Shown here piece by piece: positions 40,837-47,500 of a stretch of DNA of 47,500 nt. Positions within the stretch are counted from its first letter, which is position 1. The number at the start of each line of letters is the position of its first letter. The notes beneath the pieces were generated by a model that saw only the letters and a program-made list of their open reading frames with translations, did no database searches and was not told the DNA's origin. Location: positions 460,001-507,500 of the forward strand of contig CAJNDS010002082.1 of NCBI GenBank assembly GCA_905221605.1, read 5' to 3'. Both the position numbers and the translations under genes were made by a program. Source of the DNA: Symbiodinium natans (Eukaryota > Sar > Dinophyceae > Suessiales > Symbiodiniaceae).

Positions 40837-41149
40837 TTGGTTTAACCCTGCAATTGCAGGGAAGCTTGCAGGTTGGATCCACGCGTCCTGCGTCTTCGAG
40901 GCGTTGGGCTCATGTGCCTTACCTCAGCTTAGCTGCTACTTTCACGCTCCTAGGCCCAACTGTCATCCTTTTTTGGGGATCCTTTCGCAACCAACATCGT
41001 ATAACAACAACACAAAAAATGCTCGAGGCATCCCCCTACGAAACCCCATGTAAAACCTGATCAAAGAACCATCGAAACCGTAAACCCACCGCAACATTCC
41101 TAGTGCCGGATAACCCCACATCTCTATTCTTTGTTGGCACCGCGCGTGA

Positions 41150-41375
41150 GGAGTATGAAAGAATGATGCGACTTGAAACAGACAAGAGAATAAAACGTGG
41201 CCGCCAAGAGGAGAAATGCAGAAAGACATTGAATGACGTGAAGCAGACAAGACAAGCAAACCTGATCGCCAAGAGGACAACATGGAGAAAGACGTAGAGC
41301 GACTTGAAACAGACAAGAGAAGGAAACGTGACCGCCAAGTGGGAAAATGCAGAAAACATAGAATGACTACCGCGA
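41150..41375. repeat. about 60-bp tandem repeat (GACTTGAAACAGACAAGA)
   Basis: About four units with the order GACTTGAAACAGACAAG, GTGRCCGCCAAG, AATGCAGAAAGACATTGAATG. No coding signal beyond low-complexity frames. Confidence 0.8.
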
Positions 41376-41714
41376 ACCAGGTGGGAAAGGATAGCGCGAA
41401 GTGTGAATGCACGCGGAGTGCGGTAGCGGCGGAGCTCGACTTCCCGTAACAGGTCGTCACTTGTCGTGCATGGTGTCTGTGTGTCACGAACCGACCGCCA
41501 TGAAGTGGAACCAGTGTATTAATCTTTGGCAGCCAAACATTCAGAGATGGCTGCAGCCAAAAGCTACGTTTCACGATCCCACAACACACAAATGCGCCGA
41601 TGTTTCTAGCACTCCAGCAACCAACGACGCCTGTTTCCCGGAACAGGTCACGGACACGTCGCCAAGAGCGTACGCAAACATGTTGAGCGTATGTCAGAGG
41701 ATCTTGCGAGGGTT

Positions 41715-41925
41715 CTTGAAGCACCCGGAAATTTATCCCCATGGTAGTTTATTATTTGATCCCCATGGTCTTTGCGGGGGCGTTGAAGCACCCGGAATTT
41801 TATCCCCATGGTTTTTTGCGTAGGGCTTTGAAGCACAGCACCAAGAATTTAATACCCATGGCTTTTGCAAAGGTTTTCAAGAACCTAGAATTTCATCCCC
41901 ATGGTTTTTGCGAAGGTTGTAAAGC
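41715..41925. repeat. 50-60-bp repeat (GAATTTATCCCCATGG)
   Basis: Four or five diverged units containing GAA(A)TTTATCCCCATGGTTTT, TTTGCG and TTGAAGCACC. Confidence 0.8.
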
Positions 41926-42420
41926 TTTCGAGGTGGGGTCACCCAAACGCGCAGTTGATCCCCCGGGTCCACTACAGCCCTGACACAGGAAGGTTTTCGG
42001 GGCGGGGTCACCCAAACGCGCAGTAGATTCAGCTCCCCCACAGGAAGCGAAAACGACCACAGCGAGGTTTTCGACAACAGGGAGGTTTTTCGAGGCGGGG
42101 TCACCCAAACGCGCAGTAAATCCCTCCCCTACAGCCATGAAAGCGAGAACATCAACCGCAGCGAGGTTTTCGAGCAGTTGATCCCCCAGCTGCCCTACAG
42201 CACCTACAGCGACCACAGCGAGGTTTTCGAGGCGGCGCGCAGTAGATCCCCCAGCTCCCCTGGAAGTGACACCCAAACGCGCAGTGCCCTGGCTCCCCTA
42301 CAGAAGCGAAAACATCGACCACAGCGAGGTTTTCGGGGTCACCCAAACGCGCAGTAGATCCACCATGTCCCCTACAGCACCTGCACAGGAAGCGAAAACA
42401 TCGACTGCAGCGAGGTTCTC
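41925..42420. repeat. about 80-bp repeat (GGGGTCACCCAAACGCGCAG)
   Basis: About six diverged units of AGCGAGGTTTTCGAGG, GGGGTCACCCAAACGCGCAG and TAGATCCCCC with CCCTACAGC. Non-coding in appearance. Confidence 0.85.
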
Positions 42421-42429
42421 CTGTCATGC

Positions 42430-42610
42430 GTCTCATGCGTACAGAAAGTGAAAGAGTTGCACGTGCATGTGTGTATTGTCTGTATGTGTTACGCGAGTGT
42501 GCATGTACATGTAGTGTCTGTGTATATCATGCATCTTGCGGCGCGCGCGTGCGCATGCGTGCGCTGCACACACGCGTGTGTCTGACGCGCAGCCGCACGC
42601 GTCACGGTGC
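42430..42610. repeat. TG/GCGC alternating low-complexity tract
   Basis: TGTGTGT and GCGCGCGTGCGC stretches, alternating purine-pyrimidine. Confidence 0.75.
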
Positions 42611-43014
42611 CAAAAAAAGCAAGAACCCCGAAACATTCTCAAACCCTTTCAAACCCTGAAGGTTCCAGCCCGGGGCGCTGCTCAGCAGCGTTGGCCTTCC
42701 GGGTTCCGCCACCTTGATTTACTAACAGTTTTAAGTTTAGGGCTAGAGCTGTAGCGGCTGTTGCCCAGGCAGGACAATGAAGGGGCGGGGGTTTGGGGGG
42801 TATCGGGGTTTCCCTTGCCCCAGCCTCCTTGGCCATGGGCACACAACGCCCACACGCGGTTTCTGGCACCGGCTGGAAGCCGTGCCGGCCCCATGCTTTT
42901 GTGGAGCTCGGGACTGCGTTCAGCAGAAGTCGCTGGCCACGACCACGCCGCACACGGGCCTGGCGACCCCACACGCAAAAAACACCCTGTTTTGGTGACT
43001 GGAGGTTCCACACT

Positions 43015-44020
43015 TCTAATCCAGACCCAGCTGATGCTCACGATGCTCTCCTCCCGCCTCTTGAACGCCCTATCACTCAAGCAGTGGGGTTTTGCAGCTC
43101 TTCGGGCAGCAAGTGCCTCAAGCTTTGAGGGCCACGTGACGAGAACGACCCAGCTGATGCTCACGATGCTCTCCTCCCGCCTCTTGAATGGCACCCAGTC
43201 ATTCTGGTAATGGGGTTTTGCAAGCGCCTGGAGGCGACGAGAACACGACCCAGCTGATGAATGGCGCCCAGTCATTCGGGCAGTGGGTTTCGCAAGGGAG
43301 CTTTAGGGGCCACGCGAGGAGAACACGACGCAGCTGATGCTGATGATGTTTTTGTCCCGCCTCTAGAGCGGCGCGGGGTTTTGCAGGCGCCGAGCTTAGG
43401 GGGCCACGCACGACAGCTGACGCTCATGACGCTCTCCTCCCGCCTCTTGAATGTCGCCCAGTCATTCGGGCAGCGGGGCCTTGCAATTTGCAAACGCCTG
43501 GAGCTTTGGACGAGAACACGACCCAGCTGATGCTCACGATGCTCTCCTCCCGCCTCTTGAATGGCGCCCAGTCATTCCGGCAGTGGGGTTTTGCAAGCGC
43601 CTGGAGCTTTGGGAGCACGTGGCGAGAACACGACCCTGCTGATGCTCACGGCGACAACAGTCATTCGGGCAGCGGGCGCCTGGAGCCTTGGGGGCCCAGC
43701 TGACGCTCATGATGCTCTCCTCCCGCCTCTTGAACGGCGCTCAGTCATTCGGGCAGTGCAATTTGCAAGCGCCTGGAACTTTGGGGGCCACTTGGCGCGA
43801 TGCTCTCCTCCCGCCTCTTGAATGGCGCCCAGTCATTCGGGAAGTGGTTTTTCAAGCGCCTGGAGCCTTGGGGGCCACTTGACGTGAAGACGACCCAGCT
43901 GATGTTCATGATGCTCTCCTCCCGCCTCTTGAGTGGCGCCCAGTCATTTTTTGCAAGCGCCTGGAGCTTTGGGAGCCGCGTGACGAGAGCACGACCAAGC
44001 TCATGATGCTGTCCTCCCGA
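43015..44020. repeat. irregular repeats, about 85-180 bp (CTCTCCTCCCGCCTCTTGAA)
   Basis: About eight to ten units built from CAGCTGATGCTCACGATG, CTCTCCTCCCGCCTCTTGAA, GGCGCCCAGTCATTCGGGCA and GCAAGCGCCTGGAGCTTTG, with variable spacing and partial deletions. Both strands contain fr​agmentary open frames. I regard it as a minisatellite rather than a gene. Confidence 0.85.
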
Positions 44021-44317
44021 ATAATCGGACTCTCTTTCCCTGTAGCAGTAGCAGCGCAGTCGTGGTCCCGTAATTCTTCCGCCGGTAGCTGGGGCAAAGG
44101 CTGATCTCGTAGCATCACCCGGGCATGTTCCCACTTCTTCCCTCGCTGCTCAACTGAGTCCTTATCACATATCACTTCAACACAATCCACACGCTCCAGC
44201 GACTTGAGATTCCATGCTTCCAAATCATCTGGATGTTGTTCCAAATTCTCGCGCCAAGCCTAAGGCCGTAGGGGAATTGGCCATGCCAGGCGCGATGTTT
44301 CCATAAGCTGGCTGGAT

Positions 44318-47300
44318 TGTCACTGTTTCGAAGTACGAGCTTAGCGCTGGAAGTACTAATAGACGACCCTAGAGCTTGAAGCTTTGAGAGCCTGGGTAGA
44401 GTTCTAGCGTAGCCCTTGCGCTCGCCCTTGCGCCCCCTTGCGCCATGCTGGTTTTTGGCGCCACGGTTACGCGAAGGCAACACACGCGTGGACTTTCCAA
44501 TCAAACACGAAGAGGCGGGGGTTTAGAACAACGCCCATCTGCTACTACACCACCCTTTTTGGACACGCTCCAGCGACTGAGGTTCCATGCTTCAACGCAT
44601 CGGCCACTGCACGACTCTTGTTGCACACGCTCCAGCGACTGGAGGTTCCCTGCTTCCAAACAATCTGCCAACACACGCTGCTTTCGCACACGCTCCAGCG
44701 ACTGGAGGTTCCATGCTTCCAAACAATCTGCCACTACACGCCACTTTTGCACACGCTCCAGCGACTGGAGGTTCCATGCTTCCAAATCATCTGCCACTAC
44801 GCAACCCTCTTTGGACACGCTCCAGCGACTGGAGGTTCCATGCTTCTAAAGCATCTGGCACGACACGACCCTTGTTGCACACGCTCCAGCGACTGGAGGT
44901 TCCTTCCAAACTCTCGCGCCAAGCCGAAGACCATAGGGTTGCCTTGCGCCTCGCCCTTGCGCCGCCTTGCGCCGTGCTAGTGTTTGGCCACGCCGGCAAA
45001 CATGCCAACTACAAAACGTGGCACCGACAAGGTTTTTTGAGATTGTACTATGTTCTAGACGCGATGTTTGCATAAGCTGGCTGGATCGCAGCTGTTTCGA
45101 AGCACGAGCTTATTGCTGGAAGTAATAGACGACTCTAGAGCTTAGCAGACGGCCTGATTTCAGAGTTTGGGGTTCTTCGCCCTTGCACTCCTGGCCTAAT
45201 CAAACACGAAGAGGCGGGGTTTAGAACAACGCCCGCCTGCCACTACACCACCCTTTTTGGACACGCTCCAGCGACTGTAAGTTCCCTGCTTCCAAAAAAT
45301 CTGCCAACACACGCTGCTTTTGCACACGCTCCAGCGGCTGGAGTTTCCATGCTCCACTACTCGCCACTTTTGCAGACGCTCCAGCGACTGGAGGTTCCAT
45401 GCTTCCAAATCATCTGCCACTACACAACCTGTTTGGACACGCTCCAGCGACTGGAGGTTCCATGCTTCTAAAACATCTGTCACAACACGACCCTGTTGCA
45501 CACGCGCCAGCGACTGGAGGTTCCATGCCTTTCAACACGTCTGCCACTACACCCCACTTTGGCACACAATCCAGCGACTGGATGTTGCATGCTTCCAAAC
45601 AATCACTACACGCCACTTTTGCACACGCCGACTGGAGGTTCCATGCTTCCAAATCATCTAGATGTTGTTCTAAATTCTCGCGCCAAGCCTAAGGCTGTAG
45701 GGTTTCCTTGCGCCCCGCCCTTTGCGCCGCCTTGCGCCATGCTAGTATTGGCCACGCCGGCAAAGCATTCCAACTACAAAACGTGGCACCGACAAGGTTT
45801 TCTGAGGTTGTACTATGCACTAGACGCGATGTTTCCATAAGTTGGCTGGATTGTTACTGTTTCGAAGTAGGAGCTTAGTGTTGGAAATAATAGTCGACTC
45901 TAGAGCTTGAAGTTTGAGAGCCTGGGTAGAGTTCTAGCAGACGGCCTGATTGAAGAGTTTGGGGTTCTGCGCCCTTGCGCTCGCCCTTGCCCCCTTGCGC
46001 CACGCTGGTTTTTGGCACCACGGTTACACGAAGGCAACAACTGCGTGGCCGGTCCAACGAAGAGGCGGGGCTGCCACTACACCACCCTTCTTGGACACGC
46101 TCCAGCGACTGGAGGTGCCATGCTTCCAAACAATCTGCCACTACACACCACTTTTGCACACGCTCCAGCGACTGGAGGTTCCATGCTTCCAAATCATCTG
46201 CCACTACACACAACTTTTGCACACGCCCCAGCGACTGGAGGTTCCATGCTTCCAAATCATCTGCCACTATACCTGTTTGGACACGCTCCAGCGACTGGAG
46301 GTTCCATGCTTCTAAAACATCTGGCACTACACGACCCTTGTTGCACACGCTCCAGCGACTGGAGGTTCCACGCTTCCAAACAATCTGCCACTACACGCCC
46401 TTTTTTGGACACGCTCCAGCGACTGGAGGTTCCATGCTTCCAAATCATCTGGACGTTGTTCGAACTTCTCGCGCCAAGCCTAAGGCCGTAGGGTTCCCTT
46501 GCGCCTCGCCCTTGCGCCGCCTTGCGCCGCGCTAGTCTTTGGCCACGCCGGCAAACATGCCAACTAGTCACTGTTTCGAAGCACGAGCTTAGCGCCGGAA
46601 GTAGTTGACGCTCGAGCTTGAAGCTTCGAGAGCCTGGGTAGAGTTCTAGCAGACGGCCTGATTGAAGAGTTTGGGGTTCTGCGCCCTTGCGCTCGCCCTT
46701 CCCCCCTTGCGCCACGCTGGTTTTTGGCACCACGGTTACACGAAGGCAACAACTGCGTGGCCGGTCCAACGAAGAGGCGGGGCTGCCACTACACCACCCT
46801 TCTTGGACACGCTCCAGCGACTGGAGGTGCCATGCTTCCAAACAATCTGCCACTACACACCACTTTTGCACACGCTCCAGCGACTGGAGGTTCCATGCTT
46901 CCAAATCATCTGCCACTGCACACCACTTTTGCACACGCCCCAGCGACTGGAGGTTCCATGCTTCCAAATCATCTGCCACTATACCTGTTTGGACACGCTC
47001 CAGCGACTGGAGGTTCCATGCTCTAAAACATCTGGCACTACACGACCCTTGTTGCACACGCTCCAGCGACTGGAGGTTCCACCTCCAGCGACTGGAGGTT
47101 CCATGCTTCCAAATCATCTGGATGTTGTTCGAACTTCTCGCGCCAAGCCTAAGGTCGTAGGGTTCCCTTGCGCCTCGCCCTTGCGCCGCCTTGCGCCGCG
47201 CTAGTCTTTGGCCACGCCGGCAAACATGCCAACTAGTCACTGTTTCGAAGCACGAGCTTAGCGCCGGAAGTAGTTGACGCTCGAGCTTGAAGCTTCGAGA

Positions 47301-47500
47301 GCCTGGGTAGAGTTCTAGCAGACGGCCTTTTTTTAGAGTTTGCGGTTCTTATCCCTTGCGCTCGCCCTGGCCCCCTTACGCCATGCTGGTTTTTGGCACC
47401 ACGGCTACACGAAGGCAACACATGTGTGGCCGGCCTAATCAGACACGAAGAGGCGGGGTTTAGAGTGTAGAACAACGCCCATCTGCCACTACACCACCCT
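44318..47500. repeat. nested higher-order array: 63-bp minisatellite in 0.67-0.77-kb units
   Basis: The 63-64-bp unit contains ACACGCTCCAGCGACTGGAG, GTTCCATGCTTCCAAA and ATCTGCCACTACAC. Groups of four to seven units alternate with a longer unique-looking segment marked by CTGTTTCGAAGCACGAGCTTA (near 44321, 45088, 45858, 46568 and 47237), giving about four higher-order units of roughly 765, 770, 710 and 670 bp. CTCCAGCGACTGGAG is a perfect 6-bp inverted repeat with a 3-nt loop. The array continues past the end of the window. Since 63 is a multiple of 3, long frames run through both strands, which is not evidence of coding. Confidence 0.92.

Noticed and set aside
44438-47204. Long frames with LEAWNLQSLERVQ or RLEVPCFQTICHYT repeats on either strand
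   Set aside because: They are generated by the 63-bp period. Frames are broken at unit borders, no splice or start signals were found, and both strands are equally open.

Overview
The window is nuclear DNA from a eukaryote, most likely a dinoflagellate. Nearly every gene I can support is on the minus strand, like a one-way gene array. Exons are very short (15-90 nt is common). The introns can be set from protein homology and codon phase, and most have GC-AG or GA-AG ends as well as GT-AG: in the kinesin gene 10 of 17 resolved introns start GC, 3 start GA and 4 start GT. Degenerate CCCTAAA/TTTAGGG-like tracts and large satellite blocks fit the same picture. The lineage call is inference; the splice joins come from the sequence plus well-known protein families.

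Layout from left to right. 1547-5001 (-): an apparently intact type-B carboxylesterase in 8 exons, which splice to exactly 550 codons including the stop. About 5.2-6.7 kb: short unassigned minus-strand exons and microsatellites. 7072-24317 (-): one kinesin motor domain in about 20 exons. Two of its introns are remarkable. One (12001-22849, 10.85 kb) holds seven distinct repeat landscapes. The other (about 8.1-11.4 kb) contains a second gene on the same strand, an SRSF2-like RRM splicing factor. About 24.4-24.8 kb: acidic exons that are either the kinesin 5' part or the end of a neighbouring gene. 25.4-29.3 kb (-): a multi-exon, helix-rich protein of unknown family. 30333-32.3 kb (-): a protein with a weak dsRNA-binding-like segment. 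32403-32851 (-): an acidic protein with a basic nuclear-localisation-like tail. 33553-36477: a second copy of the carboxylesterase locus, 3'-truncated and frameshifted, so a pseudogene. 37243-39955 (-): a Glu/Lys/Ala coiled-coil protein built on a 150-bp repeat that is open on both strands. 40306-40499 (-): the 3' end of a coiled-coil gene. 40.6-47.5 kb: minisatellites only, ending in a nested higher-order array that runs off the window.

I found no rRNA, tRNA, CRISPR array, recognisable transposase or reverse transcriptase. No new defence or biosynthetic system is evident. The notable biology is gene architecture: microexons in the ATP-binding site of a motor protein, non-canonical splicing, a gene nested on the same strand, and a 10.8-kb intron of palindromic satellites that must be removed to make the motor. 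Exon borders marked unresolved, and all 5' ends except that of the carboxylesterase, need transcript data.
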